From the NCBI RefSeq assembly GCF_009604405.1, contig NZ_WEGK01000019.1, positions 90,315-154,314 on the forward strand: 64,000 bases of DNA, written 5' to 3'. Below are positions 24,983 through 33,060 of the stretch, piece by piece. The notes below the pieces were generated by a model, which did no database searches, was not told the DNA's origin, and saw only the letters and a program-made list of their open reading frames with translations. Source of the DNA: Nocardia macrotermitis. GTDB lineage: Bacteria > Actinomycetota > Actinomycetes > Mycobacteriales > Mycobacteriaceae. Each line of letters opens with the position of its first letter. The first letter of the stretch is position 1. The position numbers were made by a program, and so were the translations under genes.

Positions 24983-25070
24983 GCCAACACTTGTTGGCCA
25001 ACGACTGTTGACATCAACGATAGAACTCCGGAGGTGGCGCGTCAACAGTTGTTGGCCTACGTTTGTTGGC
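24983..25070. promoter_or_regulatory. Four-site TetR operator array between monooxygenase and tetR genes
   Basis: Four 16-base palindromic sites of the form GYCAACR-N2-TGTTGRC lie at 24983-24998 (perfect), 24997-25012, 25041-25056 and 25055-25070 (weakest). They form two pairs, each overlapping by 2 bases. The second pair is the mirror image of the first, and the last site abuts the tetR ATG. Confidence 0.8.
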
Positions 25071-25652
25071 ATGACCGCCGAGACCACCGCCCGCCGCTCC
25101 GATGCCACCCGCGCCGCCATCCTGGCCGCCGCCCGGCACCGCTTCGCGCAGGACGGCTTCCGCAAGGCGACCATCCGGGCCATCGCCGCCGACGCCGCAA
25201 TCGATCCGTCGATGGTGATGCGGTACTACGGCAGTAAGGAGGGGTTGTTCGACGCGGCCCTCGAGATCGATCTGGAACTGCCGGATCTCGGTGTGGTGCA
25301 ACAGGATTCACTCGGCGAGACGATCGCGCGCCGATTCCTCGAACTGTGGGAGACCCCGCCCGGCGACGAGATCCTGCTGACCCTGCTGCGCTCGGCGGTG
25401 ACCGACGACGAGGTCGGCAAGCGCGCCCAGCGGATCTTCGCCGGACAGATCATGCCGATGGTGCTGCGCGTCGGCGATCCGGCCGACGCCCCGCGCCGCG
25501 CGGGCCTGATCGCCAGCCAGGTCCTCGGCGTGGCGCTGTGCCGCTACGTGCTGCGCCTGGAACCGATGGTCGCGATGACGCCCGCCGAACTGACCGCCAG
25601 CATCGCCCCCGTACTCCAGCGCTACCTGACGATCCGTCCCGGCGAGTCCTGA
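25071..25652 (+). CDS. TetR family transcriptional regulator (193 aa)
   Basis: The N-terminal HTH (about residues 12-58) has the TetR pattern AILAAARHRFAQDGFRKATIR, then AAIDPSMVMRYYGSKEGLF, followed by an alpha-helical ligand-binding half. The final operator half-site touches the start codon, so autoregulation together with control of the divergent FAD monooxygenase is likely. The ligand is unknown; an aromatic compound or the monooxygenase substrate is a guess from context. Confidence 0.92.
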   Translation: MTAETTARRSDATRAAILAAARHRFAQDGFRKATIRAIAADAAIDPSMVMRYYGSKEGLFDAALEIDLELPDLGVVQQDSLGETIARRFLELWETPPGDEILLTLLRSAVTDDEVGKRAQRIFAGQIMPMVLRVGDPADAPRRAGLIASQVLGVALCRYVLRLEPMVAMTPAELTASIAPVLQRYLTIRPGES

Positions 25653-25737
25653 CCCGCGCGGTGCGTGTCGCGGCGGGTCGTAGGGTTGAACTGCCGTCGC
25701 GGACGTGCGACGCGTGCGAGAAAGGCGAGGTGCGGTG

Positions 25738-27123
25738 GTGCATTCGGTGGAGGAACTGGCCGCGCGGCTGCCCGAGGGGCGCGTCGTCACCGATCCGGAC
25801 GTGATCGAACGATACGGGCACGACGAGGCCGAATGGGCTCCCTACGAGCCGCCGCTGGCGGTGTTGCGGCCGCGGTCGGCCGAGGAGGTCCGCACGATGG
25901 TGCGGTGGTGCGCCGAACATCGCGTGCCGGTGATCGCGCGCGGGGCGGGGACCGGGCTGTCCGGTGGGGCGAACGCGACCCGCGACAGCGTGGTGCTGTC
26001 CTTCGAGCGGATGAACGCGGTGCTGGAGATCGATCCGCTCGAGCGCGTCGCGGTCGTGCAGCCGGGCGTGGTCAACGAGGATCTGCGGACCGCCTGCGCC
26101 GCATACGGGCTCTGGTATCCGCCGGATCCGGCGAGTGCGCCGTGGTCCACGATCGGCGGCAACGTCGCCACCAATGCGGGCGGGCTGTGCTGCGTGAAGT
26201 ACGGGGTGACCCGCGACTATGTGCTGGGTATGCAGATCGTCACGGGCACAGGGGATCTGGTTCGGCTGGGCCGCCGCACCGCGAAGGGGGTGGCGGGGTA
26301 CGACCTGGCCGGATTGCTGGTCGGCTCGGAGGGGACGCTCGGCATCATCACCGAGATCACGGTGCGGTTGCGGCCACGTCGTCCGGCCGAGCGCACCGTG
26401 GCCGGATATTTCGACTCCATCGTGGATGCCGGGCGGGCCGTCGAGGCCGTCGTCGGTTCCGAGGTGATCCCCTCGGCGCTCGAACTCATCGACCGGCATT
26501 GCCTACGCGCGGTGGATGATTGGAAGAAACTCGGGCTCTCGGTCGACGCCGAGGTCGTCCTGCTCGGTCGCGTCGACGTCGCCGGATCGGTCGGCGAGGC
26601 CGACGCGGAGACCATGCGCGCCTGCTTCGAGAAATCGGGCGCGACGTGGAGTGCGGTATCCACCGACGAAACCGAGTCCGAGGCCCTGTTCCAGGCCCGC
26701 CGCCTGGCCTATCCGGCCGTCGAACGCCTGGGACCCGTTCTCACCGAAGACATCTGCGTCCCCGTCCGCGCGGTCCCCGCCATGCTCGCCCGCATAGAAC
26801 AAATCGCCCAGCACCACGACACCGTCATCGCCAACATCGCCCACGCCGGCGACGGCAACCTCCACCCGCTCCTGATCACCTCCCACGACGACGAGGCCGC
26901 CCGCGCCCGAGCCCAAGCCGCCTTCGCCGACATCATCGACGCCGCACTGGATTTCGGCGGCACCGTAACCGGTGAACACGGCATCGGCCTCCTGAAGATG
27001 CCCGGCCTCGCCCGAGAACTGGACCCCGTCGCAATGGCCATGCACCACAACATCAAACAAGCCCTCGACCCCCTGGGAATCCTCAACCCGGGCAAGGTGA
27101 TTCCCGCAAGTCTCCCTGATTGA
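25738..27123 (+). CDS. FAD-binding oxidase, glycolate/D-lactate dehydrogenase type (461 aa)
   Basis: This is a PCMH-type (vanillyl-alcohol-oxidase) flavoprotein. The FAD-binding domain has VIARGAGTGLSGGANA near residue 70 and TIGGNVATNAGGLCCVKYG near 140. The C-terminal substrate/FAD-linked domain has HAGDGNLHPLL and GTVTGEHGIGLLK, typical of GlcD-like 2-hydroxyacid dehydrogenases. The substrate is probably a D-2-hydroxyacid such as lactate or glycolate. GTG at 25738 is spaced well from AGGCGAGG; GTG at 25735 is an alternative. The coding strand changes from G-ending to C-ending codons from 5' to 3'. Confidence 0.87.
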   Translation: MHSVEELAARLPEGRVVTDPDVIERYGHDEAEWAPYEPPLAVLRPRSAEEVRTMVRWCAEHRVPVIARGAGTGLSGGANATRDSVVLSFERMNAVLEIDPLERVAVVQPGVVNEDLRTACAAYGLWYPPDPASAPWSTIGGNVATNAGGLCCVKYGVTRDYVLGMQIVTGTGDLVRLGRRTAKGVAGYDLAGLLVGSEGTLGIITEITVRLRPRRPAERTVAGYFDSIVDAGRAVEAVVGSEVIPSALELIDRHCLRAVDDWKKLGLSVDAEVVLLGRVDVAGSVGEADAETMRACFEKSGATWSAVSTDETESEALFQARRLAYPAVERLGPVLTEDICVPVRAVPAMLARIEQIAQHHDTVIANIAHAGDGNLHPLLITSHDDEAARARAQAAFADIIDAALDFGGTVTGEHGIGLLKMPGLARELDPVAMAMHHNIKQALDPLGILNPGKVIPASLPD

Positions 27124-27204
27124 TGCTGTGTATCAAGGTGATCCGGGCGTCGATCGCAGTCCGAGCGGACAGAGAAGTGAGGCTGCATCATGTGTCTTCA
27201 AGGG

Positions 27205-27510
27205 CTACATACTGATTGATCGCGCGTAGGAGACTCGCGCCATCACCTCGACGAATGAATCATGGCCGGAGGCAGCGGGATCAGTACCGCGTGATGACGC
27301 CCGGTATGGCTCACCGCCACTTGGATGTAGCCGGAAACGGTCGATGGCGGTCCAGACTGCTCCCCGCAACGGTATTCGACCCGATGGCGTGTAGATCACG
27401 CCGGGAAATACCGTGATGTCGCCGATGTCGAGCAGTGGGCAATTGACTGGCTGAATCGGTGAAGAGGCTGGGATCGGCAGCCACGGTTGCGGTTCGCGGG
27501 GTGCGGTCAT
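27205..27510 (-). pseudogene. Decayed gene for a small actinobacterial membrane protein
   Basis: The first ~60 residues on the minus strand (LLDIGDITVFPGVIYTPSG, then PLRGAVWTAID) resemble the start of a small two-part membrane protein I know from nocardiae and relatives. The expected membrane segments are missing. Just after, in another frame, comes VSGYIQVAVSHTGRHHAVLI, which resembles the segment after the membrane part in that family. The original frame then ends with FVEVMARVSYARSISM, like the family's C-terminus. One internal deletion and one further frameshift explain all three pieces. The family resemblance is from memory and has no formal name here. Confidence 0.5.
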
Positions 27511-27756
27511 GGTCGTTTCGCTCCTCTGGATCGGCGGAGCGTGTCGGTACCGGGAGCGCTCGTTGATCCACCTCGGGCCTTGGGTGACGTCCGTCCATAG
27601 CCGGTTGGCCGTTGAGCGTTACTTCCATCGGTACCGAGGTGTTCGTCCGATGGTCGAATGTTCGTTGCTGCCGGTACAGTTGGGCTGCGGTTGTCTGCGT
27701 GGGCGGGATGCCGCGTGGCTCGGTTCGCTGGTGGGCACGGCTAGGGAGGGTCTGGG

Positions 27757-29784
27757 ATGGTGGTGCCGCACGAGGTGCTTCTGGCACCTCGGGACTTCGT
27801 GAATCGGAAGCCTGCTCTGGAGTGGAGTGACGGTTTCTGGGCCGATGACAGCGGCCATGCCCGGGTGGGGGTGTGCTCGGGGCTGCCGGGGGTGGGCAAG
27901 ACCGCCTTCGTGCGCCGCAGTGTCGAAAAGGCAATAGCGTCAGGGCGATTCGCCGACGGTCAACTGTGTGTCGAATTCGGTTCGGGGCCGGGGGAGCGGA
28001 CGTCGGTGTCCGACGGGCTCGCGGCCTGCCTGGCCGCACTGGGTATCGCCACCGACGCGATTCCGAGCAGTCTGAAAGAACGCTCCAACCGTCTGCGCAG
28101 CATCACGGCAGAGAAATCGGTGTTGATCGTGCTGGAGGACGTCACCGATGCCGCGCAGGTGGTGCCGTTCGTTCCCGGCGGTCCGACCAGCGCGGTGCTG
28201 GTGACCAGTAACAAGCTGCTCACCGAACTGGTGCTCGACGGTGCGTGGGGGCATCACTTGGAACCGCTGGACGGCATCGCCGGCACTCATCTGCTCACCG
28301 CACTCGTCGGTGAGCGCGTGGAGCGCGAACCCCTCGCCGTCGCCGAACTCGTCCGACGATGCGCGGGCCTGCCCGTCGCGCTCAAACTCACGGCGGCCCG
28401 GCTGCTGGCGCGTCCGAGCCTGCGGGTGGAAGCCCTGGTGGCCTCGATCGATGCCGATGACAGCGGTGTCGCGCCGTTCACCCGGGCCGGTTGGGAGAAG
28501 GTGACCGCGGTCTTCTCCGAATCGTATGAAGCCTTGGACGGCGAGGCCGCTCGTCTGTTCCGGTTGCTGGGCATATTTCCGGGGCGGGATCTGGCCGCCG
28601 AGACCCTGGACGTGTTGCTGGACCGCGGCCCCGTCGTGCGGGATGCCGCGATCTACTCACTCATCGACGCCGGATTCCTCGTCGAAGACTCGGCGGGTCG
28701 AATGTCTTTGCACCCCTTGCTGTCTCAGTACGCCGCACAATTGTCCGAGTACATGGATCACAGTGCCGATCGGGAGGCCGCGCTGGCGCGAGTTGCGAGT
28801 CATCTGGTGCGGCGTGCGGCGCAGGCCGATCGGAAGATCATGGGAGAAAAGCGTTTTCGATGCACTCCCGACGAGGTCGCCACCGGTGCGGAATCCCCGT
28901 TCGCCGATGACCGCGACGATACCGCGGCCTACGCGTGGTTCGAAGTCGAGCGGGCCAACCTGCTCGATCTCCAGCGGGTCGTCGCGGCCAAGGGGTGGCA
29001 CGACTGGTCCTGGCAGTTGGCTGAGGCATTGTCCGCGCTGTATTCGCAGCGCCGCTATTTCGTGGACTGGACCGTATCGAGTGAGATCGGTGCGGCCTCG
29101 GCCCACAGGGCCGGTAACGTCCGAGCGGAGGCGCGGCTGCGCAGTTATGTCTCCCGCCCCTTGCTCGAGCTGGAACAATTCGAGCGCGCGCACGACGAAT
29201 TGCTCGTCAAGGCATTCCCGTTGGCCGAAGCCATCGGTGAGGGTCGGCTGCTGGGATCGGTATGGGAGATGATCGGTCGCTATCGCGATGTCATGGGTGA
29301 TCCCGCCGGGGCGCTGGAAGCGTACACACACTCGAGCGCGCTGTTCGAAGCCGAAAACGATGCCCGGGGAATCGCTTTCGTAACCGTCTTTCGCGCACAG
29401 ATGCTGTACCGGCTCGGTGACCTCGAATCAGCCGAGCGCACAGCACGATCCGCGGTGGAAAGGTTGCGGGCGCTGCCGAAGCCAGAGCCCAAGATGGAGG
29501 GCCGCGCTCTTACCGAGCTGGGTAAGATATCCGCCGAACGCGGTGAATATGCTGGTGCGCGTGCACAACTCGATAATGCGATCAGCATCCTGACAACTGG
29601 TGGTGGATACGCGTTCTACGCCGCAGGCGCGCACGAGCAGGTGTTCCGTCTGGCCGAGCGCACCCAGGACACCGAACTCATGCGAACCTCGCTGGAACAG
29701 ATGCTCGTCATCCATCGTGATCTGGGTAGCGCGCGGGTGCGTGAGCTCACCGAACAGTTGGCTCAGCTGACCGATCGATCGTGA
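27757..29784 (+). CDS. STAND ATPase: NB-ARC domain with C-terminal TPR-like repeats (675 aa)
   Basis: This is a signal-transduction ATPase of the AP-ATPase type. Walker A is GLPGVGKT (42-49), Walker B is VLIVLEDV (122-129), the sensor-like strand is AVLVTSNK (146-153; the usual Arg after TS is Asn here), and the plant-like GLPVAL motif is at 204-209. A winged-helix-like region follows, and then from about residue 400 helical TPR-like repeats that would sense a ligand or partner. No effector or DNA-binding domain precedes the ATPase, unlike SARP/AfsR regulators or Avs-type defence proteins, so it may act through a partner protein. GGGAGGG precedes the ATG. Its 3' end overlaps the convergent GT-B-like gene by 38 bases. 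Confidence 0.82.
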   Translation: MVVPHEVLLAPRDFVNRKPALEWSDGFWADDSGHARVGVCSGLPGVGKTAFVRRSVEKAIASGRFADGQLCVEFGSGPGERTSVSDGLAACLAALGIATDAIPSSLKERSNRLRSITAEKSVLIVLEDVTDAAQVVPFVPGGPTSAVLVTSNKLLTELVLDGAWGHHLEPLDGIAGTHLLTALVGERVEREPLAVAELVRRCAGLPVALKLTAARLLARPSLRVEALVASIDADDSGVAPFTRAGWEKVTAVFSESYEALDGEAARLFRLLGIFPGRDLAAETLDVLLDRGPVVRDAAIYSLIDAGFLVEDSAGRMSLHPLLSQYAAQLSEYMDHSADREAALARVASHLVRRAAQADRKIMGEKRFRCTPDEVATGAESPFADDRDDTAAYAWFEVERANLLDLQRVVAAKGWHDWSWQLAEALSALYSQRRYFVDWTVSSEIGAASAHRAGNVRAEARLRSYVSRPLLELEQFERAHDELLVKAFPLAEAIGEGRLLGSVWEMIGRYRDVMGDPAGALEAYTHSSALFEAENDARGIAFVTVFRAQMLYRLGDLESAERTARSAVERLRALPKPEPKMEGRALTELGKISAERGEYAGARAQLDNAISILTTGGGYAFYAAGAHEQVFRLAERTQDTELMRTSLEQMLVIHRDLGSARVRELTEQLAQLTDRS

Positions 29785-31477
29785 ATTCGACAGGGAGCCT
29801 TTTGATTCCGGCCTGGATGGTCAGTTTTCGATCCGTGAGTGAACCGTCCAGCAGGCAGCAGTAGATCGCCGATGCGATCAGCTGAACCGATTGTGCGACA
29901 TCGGATTCGGAGGTGATCAGCACGTTCCGATGCCTGCGAATCACCGCGAGGCAGCCCTGCGGTGTCGGTGCGACCGCAAGTCTCGCGCCCGGATGAGCGG
30001 TCAGTGTCGAGACCGCCCAGCGTTGTGCGGGAACGGGATCCAGTATCCCGCTACGGGTGATGGCGGCAGCACGCTCCATGGCCTTCACTTCGAGTTCCCG
30101 GTAATCGATGACCACATGGGTTTCGGCGTCATCCGTCGAGGACGCGTAGTGCCGCACCGATACCGGAAACCGCACCAGTGCCAGCGTGTCGTCGACCGGC
30201 GCGACGGTGTGCACCGTGTATCCGGTGACATCCTGAATTGTGCAGTGTGGGACCGGAATTCGAATCACCGAGTCGGTGTGCGCCAGCGGCTCCACACGGA
30301 GTTTTCCGTAGAGCGCCTGCTGGAGGGCGAGGGTAGCCCCTTCGGTACCGGCGAACACCCGATCGATGATGTGCTGGTATCGCCCGGAATCGTGTCTTTC
30401 TCTCCCAGCCTTGTATTGCTCACGGGCGCAATGGATCTGATGAGCCAGATCGCCGTCGAAACGTAAGGTCGGGGCCAGTCGGGCAAGGTCCTCGGCGGGC
30501 GTACCCGGAACCGTCTCCGTCGCAGCGCCTGCCATCAGCAGTGGGCGATCCAAACCTGCGGCGAACAGCCCCAATGAGCCGTGATCGGAAATAACGACGT
30601 CGGCGGCGATGAGTGTGGCCTGCCAACCTGCCTCGGGCGGCAGCGCCGCGAGCCCGGCCCGCAGCGCGGACGAATACCATGTCTCGATCTGCAGCTTCTC
30701 TTCCAGCGCCCAGATATTGGGATGAAATATGGCTGCTACCTGGTATGAATCGGCATCCAACGTGGCCAGCAGTCGCGTCACGACGTTGGGATCGCACCCG
30801 ATCACCGACTCCGGCCCCCAGGTCGAGGCGATGGTTACCAGGGTGCGGTCGCCGGTGCCCAGCGCCTCCCGGTAGTCGTCGCGCAGATCGACGCTCGCGA
30901 GCATCTGCTCGAAGGTCGGGTCGCCGATGTGCACGGTCCGGCCCGCGGTCTCCGGCACGGCGGCGAGCAGCTCCTCGCGCTGTCCGGGGTGTGAGAGTGC
31001 GATGGTGATATCGCGCGTCCGCAGCGCCTTTCGCGGTGGGATGCCAGCGATGCGCAGCTCTTTTCCCCTACCCGCGTAGACCAGTTTGTTGAACCCGAGG
31101 CCGTGTGCGAGCAGGAAGATCGGACCGTCGAGGGCCGAGAAATCGATGGTCTCGCTGGCGCACAAGGTGAGGTGATACCGCACCTTCCCGCGCCGGACTC
31201 GTTTCCAATCGATGATCTTCGCGCCCCTGCGATGCAGTAGCTCGGGGACGTCGGCGCCGAAGGCCGACCTGTCGTCGGTGGTGAATGCGAACTCTATCCG
31301 GAAGTCGTCGCGGAACAGCGAGATCGCCTCCAGCAGACGATAAGTCGAGGTCGGGCTGCGTGCGACCAGCAGCACGTGGAACTTGCCCTCGGTGAAGGTC
31401 TTCCACGTCGTGTCATCGGTGCGGGTCGACCATGCCTCGCCGCTGCGGCGGCGCGACACGCCACGTTCCCCATCCAC
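29747..31477 (-). CDS. GT-B-fold, TagF/CDP-glycerol-glycerophosphotransferase-like protein (576 aa)
   Basis: An N-terminal half with a Rossmann-like start (KFHVLLVARSPTSTYRLLEA) and HGLGFNK (125-131) is followed by a C-terminal half with VTIASTWGPES (214-224), FHPN (251-254) and VVISDHGSLGLFAAGLDRPL (295-314). The HP and D-x-x-S-then-RP pattern matches the two catalytic histidine/aspartate regions of TagF-like transferases, so transfer of a phospho-polyol or sugar is plausible but unproven. A ~200-residue C-terminal extension has no known family. No signal or membrane segment is seen. The only start near the domain is GTG at 31477. The upstream leader contains 22 copies of a 7-base repeat. 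The partner STAND gene converges on it. Confidence 0.6.
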   Translation of the reverse strand: MDGERGVSRRRSGEAWSTRTDDTTWKTFTEGKFHVLLVARSPTSTYRLLEAISLFRDDFRIEFAFTTDDRSAFGADVPELLHRRGAKIIDWKRVRRGKVRYHLTLCASETIDFSALDGPIFLLAHGLGFNKLVYAGRGKELRIAGIPPRKALRTRDITIALSHPGQREELLAAVPETAGRTVHIGDPTFEQMLASVDLRDDYREALGTGDRTLVTIASTWGPESVIGCDPNVVTRLLATLDADSYQVAAIFHPNIWALEEKLQIETWYSSALRAGLAALPPEAGWQATLIAADVVISDHGSLGLFAAGLDRPLLMAGAATETVPGTPAEDLARLAPTLRFDGDLAHQIHCAREQYKAGRERHDSGRYQHIIDRVFAGTEGATLALQQALYGKLRVEPLAHTDSVIRIPVPHCTIQDVTGYTVHTVAPVDDTLALVRFPVSVRHYASSTDDAETHVVIDYRELEVKAMERAAAITRSGILDPVPAQRWAVSTLTAHPGARLAVAPTPQGCLAVIRRHRNVLITSESDVAQSVQLIASAIYCCLLDGSLTDRKLTIQAGIKRLPVEFTIDRSAEPTVR

Positions 31478-31559
31478 TACCGCACCGTCCCCCGATCGGA
31501 AAATCGCTGGCCCGCAACCGATATCGATCCCCGAACCGCCACCGGGACCGACCGATCAC

Positions 31560-31732
31560 CCGGTTTCCGGTTTCCGGCATCCGGCATCCGGCATCCGGCA
31601 TCCGGCATCCGGCATCCGGCATCCGGCATCCGGCATCCGGCATCCGGCATCCGGCATCCGGCATCCGGCATCCGGCATCCGGCATCCGGCATCCGGCATC
31701 CGGCATCCGGCATCCGGCATCCGGCATCCGGC
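31560..31732 (-). repeat. 22-copy heptanucleotide tandem repeat
   Basis: Twenty-two exact copies of CCGGCAT occupy 31574-31727. Two variant units CCGGTTT (31560-31573) precede them and a partial CCGGC follows. Read on the minus strand, the direction of the downstream gene, each unit is ATGCCGG. An ATG therefore recurs every seven bases and cycles through all three frames. Exact identity of all units points to recent slippage expansion. Confidence 0.97.
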
Positions 31733-31742
31733 TCGAGCATTC

Positions 31743-31748
31743 AGTATA
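31743..31748 (-). promoter_or_regulatory. -10-like TATACT upstream of the heptamer repeat
   Basis: On the minus strand TATACT would place a transcription start near 31736, so the whole repeat array would lie in the 5' leader (about 260 bases) of the GT-B-like gene. No good -35 is at 17 bases; TTGGCA is 20 bases upstream. Confidence 0.45.
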
Positions 31749-31994
31749 GCGCGGATCGCAGGATGAAATGCCAAGTAGTGCAGTCGATTTCGATGAAACC
31801 CGAACCGGACGATCAGTGTGTCGCAAACTCCCCGTGCGCAATTCGGCTACATGGTGGCCCGATCGAGGACTCGCCGAGGAGTGCCACGCGATTGCCACCT
31901 GTTGTCCATCCCTGTTCGAGCCGTCGAATCCGGTTCAACCGTAGCCGATCCGGACAACCGCGATCCGCGCCCACCTCGCGTGCCCGACAACGAA

Positions 31995-32027
31995 AAAACC
32001 CTGACCAGTCGCACTGATCAGGGTTTC
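31995..32027 (-). terminator. Rho-independent terminator of tRNA-Arg
   Basis: Read on the minus strand, the arms AACCCTGA/TCAGGGTT with an inner CAGT/ACTG stem are followed by six T residues. It sits directly after the tRNA-Arg gene. Confidence 0.9.
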
Positions 32028-32029
32028 GG

Positions 32030-32102
32030 TGCCCTCGGCAGGAATCGAACCTGCGGCCTTCTGCTCCGGAGGCAGACGCTCTATCCCCTGAGCTACGAGG
32101 GC
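32030..32102 (-). tRNA. tRNA-Arg (anticodon CCG)
   Basis: On the minus strand acceptor GCCCTCG pairs with CGAGGGC, the D arm carries GGGGATA, the anticodon stem TCTGC/GCAGA surrounds CTCCGGA (anticodon CCG), and the T arm is GCAGG/CCTGC with loop TTCGATT. The discriminator is A and CCA is not encoded. Confidence 0.95.
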
Positions 32103-32190
32103 GGGGATGGACCCGTTCGTCTTTCGTCCGATCGGGCTGGGAAAGCGTATCGCATCATCGGCCGTGAGCCAAAAAGCGGGCTCGAGCGGG

Positions 32191-33060
32191 TCAGGTCATG
32201 GGGAGTGGGGGTGCGTTGCGGGCGGTGAGGAGTTGGGTCATGAGCTGGATCTCGCCCTGCTGGGTGGCGTTCATACTCGTGGCGAGGGTGCGGACGGCGT
32301 CGGTGTCGGCGTGCGTGCTCGCGTAGTCGACCATGGTGATGCCGCCCTGATGGTGACGCAGCATCAGTTGCAGGAACAGGGTGTCCTGCTCGGGGCCGGT
32401 GAGTTGGCGCAGGCGGTTCATCTCGGTGGCGGTGGCCATACCGGGCATGGACTGCACCGCCCCGGTCGGCTGCGCGCTCATCGACATCGAGGGCATCGAA
32501 CCCATCGAATCGTGCATGCCGCCGTGCGCACTCATCCAACCCATGTACCCGTCCGGATCCACGCTCGGCCGCTGCCACAGCTGCAACCAGCCCTGCATAC
32601 GCCCGGCCTGATTCTGCTGGGTGGTCAGAATGTCGTACGCGAACCGCTTGATCTCGGGATCACTCCCACCCGACAACTCCAGCGCCGCCATCTGCACCGC
32701 CTGCGCATGATGCACCGACATGTCCTGACAGAACCCGACATCCACGGCATTCGGCGCGGCATCCCCCTTGTCCTGCAAGGGAATCCGCGCGATCACCCCG
32801 ATCGCGAACCCGGTCAGCAGCAAACATGCCCCGAGCAATACGAACAACGTGGTGCGGCGTCGAGGCGAGGACCCATCGGCCTCGGTCGAGTCGAGATCCG
32901 CAGACGCCGCCCGACCAGATTCGCCGAGACCGCTCTCGGCCCGCACAGCGTCGGAATCATCCGGATCGTCGGCCCGCCCGGATTCGTTCCCGCCGACAGC
33001 CTCGGTCGACACCGGGTCCTCCCCGGCATCGACATCGGCCGAACACCCGCTGTTACTCAC
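32191..33060 (-). CDS. DUF305 family membrane-anchored protein (289 aa)
   Basis: A ~65-residue acidic cytoplasmic tail precedes RRRTTLFVLLGACLLLTGFA, a single membrane segment. The extracytoplasmic part is a four-helix ferritin-like DUF305 domain with DVGFCQDMSVHHAQAVQMA and the second-half LMLRHHQGGITMVDYA, whose His/Met/Asp residues suggest metal binding. A Met-rich linker (MGSMPSMSMSAQ) lies between the halves, which is consistent with copper handling. GTG start directly follows the stop of the DUF3105 gene (TAAGTG), so translation is coupled. Function of the family is not settled. Confidence 0.85.
   Translation of the reverse strand: MSNSGCSADVDAGEDPVSTEAVGGNESGRADDPDDSDAVRAESGLGESGRAASADLDSTEADGSSPRRRTTLFVLLGACLLLTGFAIGVIARIPLQDKGDAAPNAVDVGFCQDMSVHHAQAVQMAALELSGGSDPEIKRFAYDILTTQQNQAGRMQGWLQLWQRPSVDPDGYMGWMSAHGGMHDSMGSMPSMSMSAQPTGAVQSMPGMATATEMNRLRQLTGPEQDTLFLQLMLRHHQGGITMVDYASTHADTDAVRTLATSMNATQQGEIQLMTQLLTARNAPPLPMT

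Noticed and set aside
31574..31727. The regular array as a CRISPR
   Set aside because: The unit is 7 bases with no spacers; it is a simple tandem repeat.
31560..31774. Gly/Ala/Arg/Met-Pro-Asp repeat proteins encoded by the heptamer array
   Set aside because: The ORFs exist in every frame on both strands only because a 7-base unit lacks stops; no gene signals accompany them.
27124..32102. Genomic island integrated at tRNA-Arg
   Set aside because: No integrase gene and no direct repeat of the tRNA 3' end near 27124 were found; the stretch is only called poorly conserved.
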